Below are positions 1-9,103 of a DNA stretch of 64,000 bases, piece by piece. The translations under genes and the position numbers were made by a program. Every line of letters begins with the position of its first letter. Position 1 is the first letter of the stretch. The notes below the pieces were generated by a model. The model ran no database searches. It saw only the letters and a list, made by a program, of their open reading frames with translations, and had not been told where the DNA came from. The stretch is from Aurantiacibacter sp. MUD61 (GTDB lineage: Bacteria > Pseudomonadota > Alphaproteobacteria > Sphingomonadales > Sphingomonadaceae), in the NCBI RefSeq assembly GCF_027912455.1, contig NZ_CP115446.1:1697501-1761500 (forward strand), given 5' to 3'.

Positions 1-21
1 GACCGACTGGGGGGGAGGTAA
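1..21 (+). CDS. 3' end of an upstream gene, possibly cpaB (partial)
   Basis: Reading frame 1 gives six codons and a TAA stop at 19-21, just before the secretin start at 24. In Tad/Cpa loci the gene before the secretin cpaC is normally cpaB (rcpC), so this may be its last codons. Six residues cannot identify a protein, and the assignment rests on gene order alone. The G-rich run at 10-17 also serves as the ribosome binding site of the next gene. Confidence 0.25.
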   Translation, partial: DRLGGR

Positions 22-23
22 CA

Positions 24-1436
24 ATGGTGCGTCTTCGATTTTTGCTCGCCTTCATGTGCGCAGCGGTGACATTCGCCGCGCAGCCAGCCCAGGCGCAATT
101 CCAAAGCGATTTCGGCTTGCATGCCGGTGAATTGATCGTCCCGATCAACAAAAGCCAGGTCGTCACGACGGCAGAGATCATCGATCGGGCGATGATCGGC
201 AATTCCGAAATTGCCGATGTGCTGCCCATTTCGGACCGGTCCATTTACGTGCTCGGCAAGAATCTGGGCACGACCAGCCTGACGCTTTATGATCGCAACA
301 ACCGTGTGATCGCAGTCCTTGATGTGTCTGTGGGCCCCGATGTCGATGGCATGCGTCGCCAGCTGGAAAACCTGATGCCGGGACAAGAAATCGATGTGAG
401 CCTTTCCAATGGCTCGATCGTGCTTTCGGGATCTGTGAATGACGCGGGCGCTGCGGACCAGGCTGCGCGCCTCGCAACTGCTTACGCCGGTGACAATGTC
501 ATCAATCTCCTCACCATGGGATCGAGCCAGCAGGTCATGTTGGAAGTCCGCTTCGCGGAGGTGAACCGCACCGTTGGCGAACAGCTGGGTGTTGGCGGCT
601 TCGGCGTCGACAATGACGGTGACTTTTTCGGTGCCACCGGCGATGGCGCGGGGATCCTGCCCAATCCTAATGGCGGCTCTACGCCCGTCATAGGCTCGAT
701 CACCGATGCTTTCGGAGTGTTCGGGGCGCTCTTCGAATTGGGTGACATCAGTATCGAAGCCTATCTCGATACGCTGGAGCGCAACGGCATGTCTCGCACG
801 CTTGCGGAGCCGACTCTGGTCGCGCTTTCGGGTGAAAGCGCGTCCTTCCTCGCAGGCGGTGAATTCCCCGTCCCGGTCTCGCAATCCAATGGAACGGGTG
901 AGGGCGGCAATGCCATTACCGTGCTGTTCAAGCCTTTCGGTGTGAGCCTTGCCTTCACGCCGACCGTGCTCGGCAATCAGGTGATCAATCTGGTTGTGGA
1001 GCCCGAAGTGAGCTCGATCGACCCCAGCGCCTCGGTGACGGTGAATGGTCTGACCGTTCCCGGTCTGCAGACACGCCGTGCTCGTACGACGCTGGAAGTT
1101 CGCGATGGTGAGAGTTTCGCCATTGCCGGCCTGCTGCGCGACGAAACGCAGGTGAGCACCAACCAGCTCCCGCTGCTGGGATCGCTGCCGATCATCGGCT
1201 CGCTCTTCCGCTCTACGGATTACCAGCGCGGGGAAACCGAATTGCTGATCGTGGTCACGCCTCGGCTGGTGCAGCCGATCAGGCCCGATCAGGTGCGCCT
1301 GCCCACAGATCGCATACCGGCGCCTTCGGTGCCCGATGCGCTGCTGAACGGCGATATCTACCAGCCGCAGGACCTACCGCCAGCCGTCCCTTACGCGGGC
1401 GAAGCGGATAGCGAAGGAGATGATTATGAATATTAA
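24..1436 (+). CDS. cpaC: Tad/Cpa pilus outer membrane secretin CpaC (RcpA)
   Basis: Forms the outer membrane ring through which the Flp pilus emerges. The 470-residue protein begins with a signal peptide (cleavage probably after PAQA, about residue 24). A T2SS/T3SS pilus N-terminal domain follows (about 30-105), then a BON-like segment (about 110-165), then the secretin barrel domain (about 240-420). The C-terminal domain carries typical secretin signatures, including VPGLQTRRA, an LPLLGSLPIIGSLF segment and ELLIVVTPRLV. The ATG at 24 is preceded by a strong GGGGGAGG ribosome binding site. It opens the cluster that continues to cpaA at 10400, all on the plus strand. Its last codons overlap the next gene. 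Family assignment is secure; CpaC rather than another secretin is inferred from the BON domain and the neighbours. Confidence 0.95.
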   Translation: MVRLRFLLAFMCAAVTFAAQPAQAQFQSDFGLHAGELIVPINKSQVVTTAEIIDRAMIGNSEIADVLPISDRSIYVLGKNLGTTSLTLYDRNNRVIAVLDVSVGPDVDGMRRQLENLMPGQEIDVSLSNGSIVLSGSVNDAGAADQAARLATAYAGDNVINLLTMGSSQQVMLEVRFAEVNRTVGEQLGVGGFGVDNDGDFFGATGDGAGILPNPNGGSTPVIGSITDAFGVFGALFELGDISIEAYLDTLERNGMSRTLAEPTLVALSGESASFLAGGEFPVPVSQSNGTGEGGNAITVLFKPFGVSLAFTPTVLGNQVINLVVEPEVSSIDPSASVTVNGLTVPGLQTRRARTTLEVRDGESFAIAGLLRDETQVSTNQLPLLGSLPIIGSLFRSTDYQRGETELLIVVTPRLVQPIRPDQVRLPTDRIPAPSVPDALLNGDIYQPQDLPPAVPYAGEADSEGDDYEY

Positions 1437-1707
1437 GATCGCATCCACGGCGGCAATCGCGGCACTTTGTGTCTCTGGCTGTGCCAGCACATACAGTGTC
1501 AGCGAAGGCGAGATTGATCCGGACGATTTCGGAGAAGCGAACCGGCAAACCTATGCCGCAATGATCGTCAATCCCGATCCGGTTTACACAGAGCCGCTTG
1601 AATCGACCGCGGAAGCTGCTGCGGACGCAGTCGAGCGTGTGCGGGAACGCCGAGTGGAAGAGTCGCGGGCAGAGGACACCACCAGCGCCCCTGGCGGCGG
1701 TGGCTGA
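1426..1707 (+). CDS. Small lipoprotein of the Tad cluster
   Basis: A 93-residue protein with a lipoprotein signal peptide. A short basic/hydrophobic N-terminus ends in the lipobox CVSGC, so the mature protein would begin at that Cys. The rest is acidic and low in complexity and ends in Gly residues; I recognise no domain. Two ATGs are possible, 1420 and 1426. The AAGGAG ribosome binding site at 1414-1419 abuts the first and stands 6 nt before the second, which favours 1426. It overlaps the end of cpaC by 11 bases. Its position between secretin and tadG suggests a pilotin- or CpaD-like accessory role, but it is much shorter than CpaD and no homology is visible. Confidence 0.75.
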   Translation: MNIKIASTAAIAALCVSGCASTYSVSEGEIDPDDFGEANRQTYAAMIVNPDPVYTEPLESTAEAAADAVERVRERRVEESRAEDTTSAPGGGG

Positions 1708-1719
1708 CAATAGCTGATC

Positions 1720-3372
1720 ATGACGATGCGATCCGCCTTTATTCGGGATGAAAGTGGAGCAATCGCTGCGACCTATGCGATTGCGATCACCGGTCTGATT
1801 ATCGTTGCCGGTGCCGCATTCGATTATAATCGGGTCATGGCGCTCGACTCAGAACTGCAGTCCGCTGCAGATCAGGCGGCCTTGGCCGGGGTGACCCAGC
1901 TGGACGAGGCGGATGGCGCCTGCGCCCGTGCGGGGAACGCCGCAGTCTCCCTGGTCAGCGGCATTTCGCTGATGTCCAATGATGGCGACGGAAATACGAT
2001 TACCGTCAACTCGGGCGATACCATCACGGTGACGGAGGATGCCTGCGCATCCTTTACCGGCATCGTGTTCTACGAAGACGAAGACCGTTCACGTATCGCG
2101 ACGACCGACGAGGATGCCAAATTCATCCAGGTATCCGTCGATCAGCGCGCCGCGCGATATGCCTTCACCTCAATCGGTTCGCTTTTCGCCAATGATGCGG
2201 GCGGAACTGCCATGGCAGGCCTCGGCTCCGCTGTTTGCGAAGTCCCTCCGCTCATGGTGTGTAATCCTTCTCCGGGGACGACCCTTTCGACGCGTGTCGG
2301 CTGGGGTATTCAGGCGACTGGACACGGAAATACGCGCGACGGGGGCACGAATGGAGGCGGTACCGGCGGCACCACGGTATCTACCTGGGCTCCTGGCGAT
2401 TTTGGTTTCCTAGAGGTCGGGGCAGGACAGAACTCCGATCTGCTGAGAGCACTCGCTTTCGATGAGGTTCCGCTCGATTGCGCTCCTGCAGGAGGCACGG
2501 TGCCCGAAACCGGAAATCCCCAATCGCTTTACGACGCGGTAAACACGCGTTTCGATGTCTTCGATTTTTCCGCAGGTGCCGGCACGCCTCTTGCTCCGTG
2601 TTTCAGCGGTAACTGCCCTTCGGCGACCAATGTGGTCAAAGACCTCGCCTATAGTGCCCCGTCCGGACAAGGTCAGGGTGGTGGCGCCGGGCCTGCGTGC
2701 GGGTTTGCCAATGGCGTTGGGCAGTCAGGCTGGAGGCTTCCGCCCGAAGCAAACCGCTTCAGACCAAAAGCCTCCGGCAGCATCCCCAATCCTGCGACTG
2801 TACAATCGCATGATGGGCTGCTCTCCGACATCACCGCCATGGGGCATCCGCGCGATCTCTGTCACTACACGAGTTTCGGATTACAATGCGGAAACGATCC
2901 GAATAACAGGTTCGGTAACGGCACCTGGGCGCGCTACGATTATTTCCAGCGCAATCACGGCACTCTTCCGCCAGCCACAAATATAACCCGCTATGAAACC
3001 TATCTCTGGGAGCTTGGCCTCAAAACCTATCCCGGCTTTGCAGGCAGCCTGCCCAACACCGGAGGGAACGGCCAGCGCGGTGCTCCCATTTGCACCCCGT
3101 CATATGGCGGCGTGCCGGACGCGAACCGCCGTGTCTTGCAGATCGCCGTGGTCGATAATTGTTCGGAGTTGCAGGGTGCATCGACGGCTGTCGACATCGG
3201 CGAGTGGATCGAAGTGTTTCTTGTAGAGCCCACGATCGATGGGCGCGGAAACGGCGCACTCCGGGATTCCATTTACGTTGAAATCATCGGCCCCGCATCG
3301 CTCGGCAGCGGCTCCGGGGTGGGTAACACCCTGCAGTCCTTCCGCAGGGATAAGGCTTATCTGGTGGAATGA
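1720..3372 (+). CDS. TadG-like pilus assembly protein
   Basis: A 550-residue protein with the TadE/TadG-type N-terminus. A short charged leader ends in DESGAIA, followed by one hydrophobic helix (about 14-33) and the motif SAADQAALAG, typical of the TadG-like N-terminal domain. The rest would be periplasmic. It is rich in Gly, Ser, Pro and Asn and contains several Cys residues, which suggests disulphide-stabilised loops. Many TadG proteins carry a von Willebrand factor A domain, and I do not see its MIDAS pattern (DxSxS) here. The next gene overlaps its stop codon. TadG-family proteins are needed for Flp pilus assembly; whether this one is a minor pseudopilin or an anchoring protein cannot be told from sequence. 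Confidence 0.8.
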   Translation: MTMRSAFIRDESGAIAATYAIAITGLIIVAGAAFDYNRVMALDSELQSAADQAALAGVTQLDEADGACARAGNAAVSLVSGISLMSNDGDGNTITVNSGDTITVTEDACASFTGIVFYEDEDRSRIATTDEDAKFIQVSVDQRAARYAFTSIGSLFANDAGGTAMAGLGSAVCEVPPLMVCNPSPGTTLSTRVGWGIQATGHGNTRDGGTNGGGTGGTTVSTWAPGDFGFLEVGAGQNSDLLRALAFDEVPLDCAPAGGTVPETGNPQSLYDAVNTRFDVFDFSAGAGTPLAPCFSGNCPSATNVVKDLAYSAPSGQGQGGGAGPACGFANGVGQSGWRLPPEANRFRPKASGSIPNPATVQSHDGLLSDITAMGHPRDLCHYTSFGLQCGNDPNNRFGNGTWARYDYFQRNHGTLPPATNITRYETYLWELGLKTYPGFAGSLPNTGGNGQRGAPICTPSYGGVPDANRRVLQIAVVDNCSELQGASTAVDIGEWIEVFLVEPTIDGRGNGALRDSIYVEIIGPASLGSGSGVGNTLQSFRRDKAYLVE

Positions 3373-3893
3373 TGGGACTCCCGGTCACGCCTTTCCTGAA
3401 GAACACGCGGGCCGCGGCGGCTGCGGAGTTTGCGCTGATCCTGCCCATGGCCTTTGCCCTGGTCTTCACGACCATGGAAGCGGGCTATTACTTCCAGACC
3501 GAGCACAAGGCGATCAAATATGTGCGGGAGGGCTCGCGCTTTGCGGCCCGTCAGAATTTCGCTTTTTTCGACTGCAGCGGCACGGGAGCGTTCAACAATT
3601 CGGCAAACAACGCTGCAACCGTTTTGGGCCGTATCCAGAATGTGACGCTGACCGGACAGGTTTCAGGCGGTTCGGCCCGAATTGCAGATTGGGAAGCAAC
3701 CGACATCAACGTCTCCGTCCAATGCGATGAAGACTTCGCAACCGGGCTCTACGCCGGAACAACGGACAGCAAGGCGCCGGTGGTCACGGTTTCAACCCGC
3801 TTCTCCTACACACCCATCGTGGGCCGGCTCGGCTTCGATGTAAGCGATATCGATGTTGTGGCGGTCGCAGAATCTCCGGTGGCCGGCATATGA
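3369..3893 (+). CDS. TadE-family pseudopilin
   Basis: A 174-residue protein with the classic TadE-like N-terminus. A short leader is followed by RAAAAAEFALILPMAF, a Glu within a hydrophobic helix as in type IV pilin-like processing sites. TadE-family proteins are minor pseudopilins processed by the Tad prepilin peptidase (CpaA here) and are required for Flp pilus formation. The start overlaps the tadG-like stop codon (ATGATG at 3369-3374); the ATG at 3372 is an alternative with a slightly better distance to GGTGGA at 3363-3368. The downstream gene overlaps its stop by four bases. Together with the next gene this gives two TadE-like proteins in tandem. Confidence 0.85.
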   Translation: MMGLPVTPFLKNTRAAAAAEFALILPMAFALVFTTMEAGYYFQTEHKAIKYVREGSRFAARQNFAFFDCSGTGAFNNSANNAATVLGRIQNVTLTGQVSGGSARIADWEATDINVSVQCDEDFATGLYAGTTDSKAPVVTVSTRFSYTPIVGRLGFDVSDIDVVAVAESPVAGI

Positions 3894-4507
3894 GAAGGCT
3901 GCGCAAATTCCTACTTGATGATCGGGCTGGATCGGCGGCGGAATTCGCCCTCGTTCTCCCAGCCTTTCTGGCTCTCTTGCTCGGTTCCATCGATGTCGGC
4001 CGGTACATGTGGAATGTCGGGCAGCTGGAAAAGGCAACGATGATGGGTGCGCGCTACGCCGTCGTCACCGACATGATCCCCAGCGATCTGTACTCGTACA
4101 GCTATGCGATCGATGGCGGGATCCCGCAGGGAGAGGTCGTTCCTCTGGCCAGCTTTCCAGGCATCAGCTGCACTTCGGATGGCGGCGCGGTGGCCTGTGC
4201 CTGTCCGGACGGAGCCTGCCCCTTCCCGAACAGCAATATCGATCAGACAGCATTCAATCGCATCGTCGCCCGCATGAACATGGTCTATGGGGGAATCTCT
4301 CCGGACAATGTGCGCGTCGATTACGCCTGGTCCGGCCTTGGATATGCAGGGGATCCCAACGGCTCGGATGTCGATCCTATCGTCACCGTGTCCCTCGAAA
4401 ACATGCCTTTCCGACCACTCATTTTTGCCAGTTTACGCGACACTCAGCTCCCCGGAACAAGCCATTCGCTGACCATGGAAGATGGTCGGGGCGAGCGCGG
4501 ATTTTAG
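3890..4507 (+). CDS. Second TadE-family pseudopilin
   Basis: A 205-residue protein with the TadE-like N-terminal signature: a basic leader, then GSAAEFALVLPAFLALLLG forming one membrane helix. The periplasmic part contains four Cys residues in a short stretch (around residues 85-110), likely disulphide bonded. The start ATG overlaps the preceding stop (ATGA at 3890-3893), so the two tadE genes are probably translationally coupled. It is paralogous in type to the preceding gene but differs clearly in the C-terminal two thirds. Role inferred: minor pseudopilin of the Flp pilus. Confidence 0.85.
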   Translation: MRRLRKFLLDDRAGSAAEFALVLPAFLALLLGSIDVGRYMWNVGQLEKATMMGARYAVVTDMIPSDLYSYSYAIDGGIPQGEVVPLASFPGISCTSDGGAVACACPDGACPFPNSNIDQTAFNRIVARMNMVYGGISPDNVRVDYAWSGLGYAGDPNGSDVDPIVTVSLENMPFRPLIFASLRDTQLPGTSHSLTMEDGRGERGF

Positions 4508-4518
4508 GCTGAGACACC

Positions 4519-5703
4519 ATGAAGAATATGCTCGAACTTTCAAAGGAAGCTATGGTCGGTAAAGCGCTTAATTCCGTCGTGATCGCTGACCAGAAGTGGA
4601 TCGATCAGATCGAGGATGATGAGTCCGATCTCATTGCTTCGCTGCAATTCATCCCTTGCGATGCGCGATCCTCAATCGAGGCATCACGGCTGGGGCAGCC
4701 GGACATCGTGGTGCTCGAAGTTGACGGGGGTGAGCCTGCAACCATCGATCGCGTCGCAGAGATGCAGCGGCGCTATCCCAATGCCTCTATTATTGCTGCG
4801 GTTGCCAGTGCGGACCTGAAGGTGATGCGCGCATTGCTGCGCTACGACGTGTCCGACGCGGTCGCGTTGCCTTTCGACACGAAGGAGCTGACCGCAGAAA
4901 TATGTAATATCGCTGCCAGACGAGCGGAGCCAAAGAAAGAAACCCTGGCGCCGACCGTGGCAATCACTGGTGCGCTGGCTCGCAGTGGCGCCACTTCCAT
5001 TCTCATTCACCTGGCGGACGTTCTGGCTGCGTCTATGGAGAAAACGCCGCGCATCTGCCTGATAGATCTCGATATCCAAAGTGGCCAACTCTCATCCTAT
5101 ACGGGTGTAGAAGTGACACGCTCGGTCGCAGATCTGCTCGAAGCAGGGGAACGGCTGGATGGAGAGATGGTCCGCAACGTCTCAAGCCAGTTTCGCGACA
5201 ATATCCGGATTATCTCGGCGCCTGGCGAAATTTTCCCCATGGAACAGTTGGGCGTCGACCAAATACTGCGCATTGTCTCCCTCGCTCGCAGCCAGTTCGA
5301 CCTTGTCTTGATCGATTTGCCCGCTGTGTGGACCAATTGGTCTTTGTCTCTCGCAACGGAGGCCAGCAGCCTCGTGTTGGTGATCGAGCAAACACTGCCA
5401 CATTTGCGACAGACACGGCGGTGCCTTGATCTGTTCAGGGAAGTCGGACTTGATACCAGCCGGATCAGCCTGGTGGTCAATCGTGCGAAGAAAAGCCGCT
5501 TTGCCAACATTTCTGTCCAGGATGTGGCGGACACACTGGGCGTGGATGTTGCTGCGGCGATACGCGAAGACAGAGGCGCCTTGAGCGAGGCCCTGGACCA
5601 GGGGATGCTCGTCTATGATGGATCGAACCGCAATCCCTTCGGCGAAGGCGTCAGGGAATTTGCGCATCTTCTCCGTGACTCGATCTGGAGGGCTGACATA
5701 TGA
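4519..5703 (+). CDS. cpaE: Pilus assembly protein CpaE (TadZ)
   Basis: A 394-residue protein. The N-terminal part (about 18-130) resembles an atypical response-regulator receiver domain. The C-terminal part (about 145-390) is a MinD/ParA-like ATPase fold with the Asp motif CLIDLDIQSGQ and the switch region LVLIDLPAVW. TadZ/CpaE proteins localise the Tad machine to the pole. The P-loop position reads GALARSGATS (151-160) and lacks the Lys of the canonical KGGxGKT motif, so ATP binding may be weak or absent, as in several TadZ proteins. It lies 11 nt after the second tadE gene and overlaps cpaF by four bases. Confidence 0.9.
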   Translation: MKNMLELSKEAMVGKALNSVVIADQKWIDQIEDDESDLIASLQFIPCDARSSIEASRLGQPDIVVLEVDGGEPATIDRVAEMQRRYPNASIIAAVASADLKVMRALLRYDVSDAVALPFDTKELTAEICNIAARRAEPKKETLAPTVAITGALARSGATSILIHLADVLAASMEKTPRICLIDLDIQSGQLSSYTGVEVTRSVADLLEAGERLDGEMVRNVSSQFRDNIRIISAPGEIFPMEQLGVDQILRIVSLARSQFDLVLIDLPAVWTNWSLSLATEASSLVLVIEQTLPHLRQTRRCLDLFREVGLDTSRISLVVNRAKKSRFANISVQDVADTLGVDVAAAIREDRGALSEALDQGMLVYDGSNRNPFGEGVREFAHLLRDSIWRADI

Positions 5704-7118
5704 AATGGTCCCTTAAAAAATCGTCGGCGGAGTCCGATACGATTGTGCGTGAGCAGGAAGATGACCCGGACGGAGACCCGGTCGCTCCAGCCGTGACGCG
5801 AGAAACCGAGGAGACGAGCGCGACTGCCAGTTCTTTCTCCAGCGAAAACAAAATGCTCGAGCTGAAGGTTTCCATCCACCGGGCCTTGCTCGACCGGATC
5901 AATCTCAGCTCGCTCGACAAGATTTCCCGGGACGAGCTGAAAAGTGGCATTGGCGATATCGTTGCCGAGCTGCTGATTGAAGAAAACGAAATCCTCAACC
6001 GGGGTGAAAGGGATGCTCTCGTTGAGGAAATCCTCGACGAATTGTTCGGCCTTGGCCCCCTGGAGCCGCTGCTCGCCGATGAAGACGTCACGGATATTCT
6101 TGTGAATGGCCCGAAAGACGTTTTTGTAGAGCGGTTCGGCATCCTCGAGCGTACGCGCACGGAATTCAAGGATGAACGCCATTTGATGCGCATCATCCAG
6201 AAGATCGTTAGCGCAGTTGGGCGGCGAATTGATGAAAGTTCGCCATTTGTCGATGCCCGCCTTGCCGATGGCTCTCGCGTAAACGCCATCATCGCTCCGC
6301 TGGCGGTGGACGGTTCGCTTCTTTCGATCCGCAAATTTGCGAAGAAGCGGATCGGCATCGATCGCCTGATTGAACTCGGATCAATGCCCGAAGCCATGGC
6401 GCAAGTTCTGTCAGCCGTCGTTCGATCGAAACGCAATGTCCTGATTTCAGGCGGTACAGGTTCAGGCAAGACCACAATGTTGAACGCGATGTCGGCGTTC
6501 ATCGACACCCGCGAACGCATTGTCACGATCGAAGATAGCGCCGAATTGCAGCTTCAACAGGAACACGTTGGCCGACTGGAAACGCGTCCGCCCAATATCG
6601 AAGGGCGCGGTGAAGTAACCCAGCGGGACCTCGTGAAGAACGCACTGCGCATGCGCCCGGATCGGATTATCGTCGGCGAGGTTCGTGCCGGTGAAGCCTT
6701 CGATATGTTGCAGGCCATGAACACCGGCCACGATGGATCCATGACGACAATTCACGCCAATAGCGCCCGCGATTCACTTTCGCGCCTTGAACAGATGATC
6801 GGGATGAGCGGCATCGACATTACGTCCAAATCAAGCCGCGCCCAAATCGCTTCTGCAATCAACGTTGTATTGCAGGTGGGACGGTTGTCCGACGGGCGCC
6901 GCAAAGTGCTCAGTCTTTCGGAAATCACAGGCATGGAAGGCGATGTCGTCACCATGCAGGACATCTTCCTATTCAAAATTCGGGATCGCCTCGAAGACGG
7001 AACGGTGGTCGGTGATTTCGAAGCAACCGGCATCCGGCCCAAGTTCCTCGAGCATGCGAAAGCGGCAGGCATCGATCTTCCGGCCGAGCTTTTCCGGCCC
7101 GATCTGAGGATTGAGTGA
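5700..7118 (+). CDS. cpaF: Tad pilus assembly/secretion ATPase CpaF (TadA)
   Basis: A 472-residue hexameric AAA-type secretion ATPase of the VirB11/PulE superfamily that powers Flp pilus polymerisation and retraction. Visible motifs are the Walker [10 protein letters not shown] (Lys257), the Asp box around [10 protein letters not shown], the His box [13 protein letters not shown] and the Walker [16 protein letters not shown]. The first 60 residues are charged and variable, as usual in CpaF. The ATG overlaps the cpaE stop (ATGA at 5700-5703), and the next gene overlaps its own stop, so coupled translation is likely. Length and motifs are normal for the family. Confidence 0.97.
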   Translation: MKWSLKKSSAESDTIVREQEDDPDGDPVAPAVTRETEETSATASSFSSENKMLELKVSIHRALLDRINLSSLDKISRDELKSGIGDIVAELLIEENEILNRGERDALVEEILDELFGLGPLEPLLADEDVTDILVNGPKDVFVERFGILERTRTEFKDERHLMRIIQKIVSAVGRRIDESSPFVDARLADGSRVNAIIAPLAVDGSLLSIRKFAKKRIGIDRLIELGSMPEAMAQVLSAVVRSKRNVLISGGTGSGKTTMLNAMSAFIDTRERIVTIEDSAELQLQQEHVGRLETRPPNIEGRGEVTQRDLVKNALRMRPDRIIVGEVRAGEAFDMLQAMNTGHDGSMTTIHANSARDSLSRLEQMIGMSGIDITSKSSRAQIASAINVVLQVGRLSDGRRKVLSLSEITGMEGDVVTMQDIFLFKIRDRLEDGTVVGDFEATGIRPKFLEHAKAAGIDLPAELFRPDLRIE

Positions 7119-8122
7119 TCATGGTTGACCTGCTGATACGTCTCGCCCTGCTGCTCGCAATCTTTGCGTCGATCTTTCTGATCAGCCAATTGGCGCTGAA
7201 CTTCATGTGGTCCCAGGGTGCGCACGCGCGGGCCGTGAACAAGCGTTTGTCCTTTATCAAACGGGGACTTGAGCGAGAGCAGGTCATGGCCCTGCTGCGC
7301 AAGAACCAGCCACGCGAACTTTCCGGCGTACCGTCGGCTCTTCGAGGGCCAGTGATGGCACTGCAAAGAACGGTCGCCGGTTCGGGGATTTCATTCGGCT
7401 TTACGCAGATCTGCTTCGGTATGGGCCTGCTAACGCTGATCGTATTGGCCCTCATCTTTCTGGTCGTGGCCCTGTCCGACATAGCGGCATCTGCCGGAAC
7501 ATTCCTGATGGCTATCACCGTATCGGTGTGCATCGGCATCGTTCTTCCCGTCATGGTTCTGTCGTTCATGGCGACACGCCGCCGCCGCCGGGTGGAAGAA
7601 CAATTCCCGATTGCACTGGATGTCTTCGTCAGGGCCCTTAAGGCAGGCCATCCCATTGCCTCGGCTTTGCAAATCCTCACGCAGGAGATGGAAGACCCGA
7701 TCGGCAGCGAATTCGGACTGGTCTCGGACGAAGTCTCCTACGGGGCGGAGCTGACAGACGCGCTCGCCGAAATGGCTGAACGGTGGGATCTGGACGATAT
7801 CAGGATGTTTGTCGTTTCATTGACGGTGCAGAACGAAACCGGCGGCAATCTGGCAGAAATCCTGGAAAACCTGTCGGACGTTATCCGGGCACGCGCATCC
7901 CTCTTCCTGAAGGTCCGCGCACTCAGCTCCGAAGGCCGGATGACGGGCTGGCTTTTGACCGCCTTGCCCATTCTGGCTTTCGTCGGAATGTTCATGGTCA
8001 ATCCGGAGTTTTATCTCAGCGTCGCCTCGGAAAGCATGTTCACCTTCGGATTTGTCGGGCTCATGGTCATGTACGCGCTCGGCTTCATCATGATCCGCAG
8101 GATGATCGATATTAAGGTCTGA
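7115..8122 (+). CDS. tadB: Tad inner membrane platform protein TadB
   Basis: A 335-residue T2SS-F-type membrane protein, one of the two inner membrane platform proteins of the Tad machine. Hydrophobic segments are visible near residues 4-24, 95-145 and 285-330, with the cytoplasmic T2SSF domain (about 160-285) between. Two starts are possible: GTG at 7115, overlapping the cpaF stop and 4 nt after GAGGA, and ATG at 7121. I give the GTG because of the coupling pattern in this operon. It is followed after 4 nt by tadC. TadB is assigned over TadC by order and by the long spacer before the T2SSF domain. Confidence 0.92.
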   Translation: MIMVDLLIRLALLLAIFASIFLISQLALNFMWSQGAHARAVNKRLSFIKRGLEREQVMALLRKNQPRELSGVPSALRGPVMALQRTVAGSGISFGFTQICFGMGLLTLIVLALIFLVVALSDIAASAGTFLMAITVSVCIGIVLPVMVLSFMATRRRRRVEEQFPIALDVFVRALKAGHPIASALQILTQEMEDPIGSEFGLVSDEVSYGAELTDALAEMAERWDLDDIRMFVVSLTVQNETGGNLAEILENLSDVIRARASLFLKVRALSSEGRMTGWLLTALPILAFVGMFMVNPEFYLSVASESMFTFGFVGLMVMYALGFIMIRRMIDIKV

Positions 8123-8126
8123 AACG

Positions 8127-9098
8127 ATGGAACAACTCCTTTCAAGCACATTCCTGCGTATCGCGCTTTTGATCGGCGTATTCGTTGCCGTCGTGGTCTT
8201 GAGCTTCGTCGTGATGATTTTCATCAACCGCAAATCTGCGGTGCGGGGCGAACTGCAGAAAATCCAGGGTGAAACCCTTGCCAGCAGCAATGTCACCGCG
8301 TCCTATGCTGAGAAGAAGACGTCGGCGTGGAATAAGATCGTCGACGCTGTGGAACGCACTGGTCTGCAACTAGGCGACACTGATAATGTCCGTTTGCGCC
8401 AGCGATTGATCGCTGCCGGTTACCCATCGCCTGCTGCGCCGAGAATTTATACATTCATCAGGTTTGCGCTAGTGTTCGTTCTTCCGGGACTGTTCCTGCT
8501 GATGGCCCTGACCAGGCCAGAGCCGCCTGGATTCTTGAGCCTTTATATCATCGGATCGATACTCGGCGTGATGGGGCTTATGCTTCCCTCCCTGCTTTTG
8601 CAGGCCAAAGCCGATCGCAGGAGAGAGGAAATCGTGAATGGGTTTCCCGACGCCCTCGATCTCATGCTCGTCTGCATGGAGGCAGGCCTGGGTGTCGAGT
8701 CAGCGCTTGATCGCGTAGCGAGGGAAATGGCCAATTCGCACCCTCTGGTGGCCACGCTGCTGGGTACCGCGGTTATGCAACTGCGCGCCGGATCGACCAG
8801 AGAGGCTGCCTTTCGCAGGATGGCGGACGCAGCTGGCGTGGACGAAATCAGAAGCTTCACGACCCTGCTTGTCCAATCGGACAAGCTGGGCACTTCGGTC
8901 TCATCCACTCTCCGGGTGTATGCCGAGGAAATGCGAGAGAAACGGCGGATGCGGGCGGAGGAAAAAGCTCACCGTCTTCCGGTTCTCATTTCAATTCCAC
9001 TCGTCGTATTCATGCTCCCCACAATGATCGGGGTGATCATGCTTCCGGCATCCATCCGTATGGTGCGCGACGTCTTTCCGATCATGGCAGGGGGATAG
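8127..9098 (+). CDS. tadC: Tad inner membrane platform protein TadC
   Basis: A 323-residue T2SS-F-type protein and the expected partner of TadB. Hydrophobic stretches lie near residues 9-29, 107-125, 135-155 and 290-315. The T2SSF domain (about 170-295) contains FPDALDLMLVCMEAGLGVESAL, typical of TadC. It follows tadB with a 4-nt gap and precedes a TPR lipoprotein by 5 nt. With TadB it forms the platform that couples the CpaF motor to pilin subunits in the inner membrane. Confidence 0.93.
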   Translation: MEQLLSSTFLRIALLIGVFVAVVVLSFVVMIFINRKSAVRGELQKIQGETLASSNVTASYAEKKTSAWNKIVDAVERTGLQLGDTDNVRLRQRLIAAGYPSPAAPRIYTFIRFALVFVLPGLFLLMALTRPEPPGFLSLYIIGSILGVMGLMLPSLLLQAKADRRREEIVNGFPDALDLMLVCMEAGLGVESALDRVAREMANSHPLVATLLGTAVMQLRAGSTREAAFRRMADAAGVDEIRSFTTLLVQSDKLGTSVSSTLRVYAEEMREKRRMRAEEKAHRLPVLISIPLVVFMLPTMIGVIMLPASIRMVRDVFPIMAGG

Positions 9099-9103
9099 GT
9101 TCA

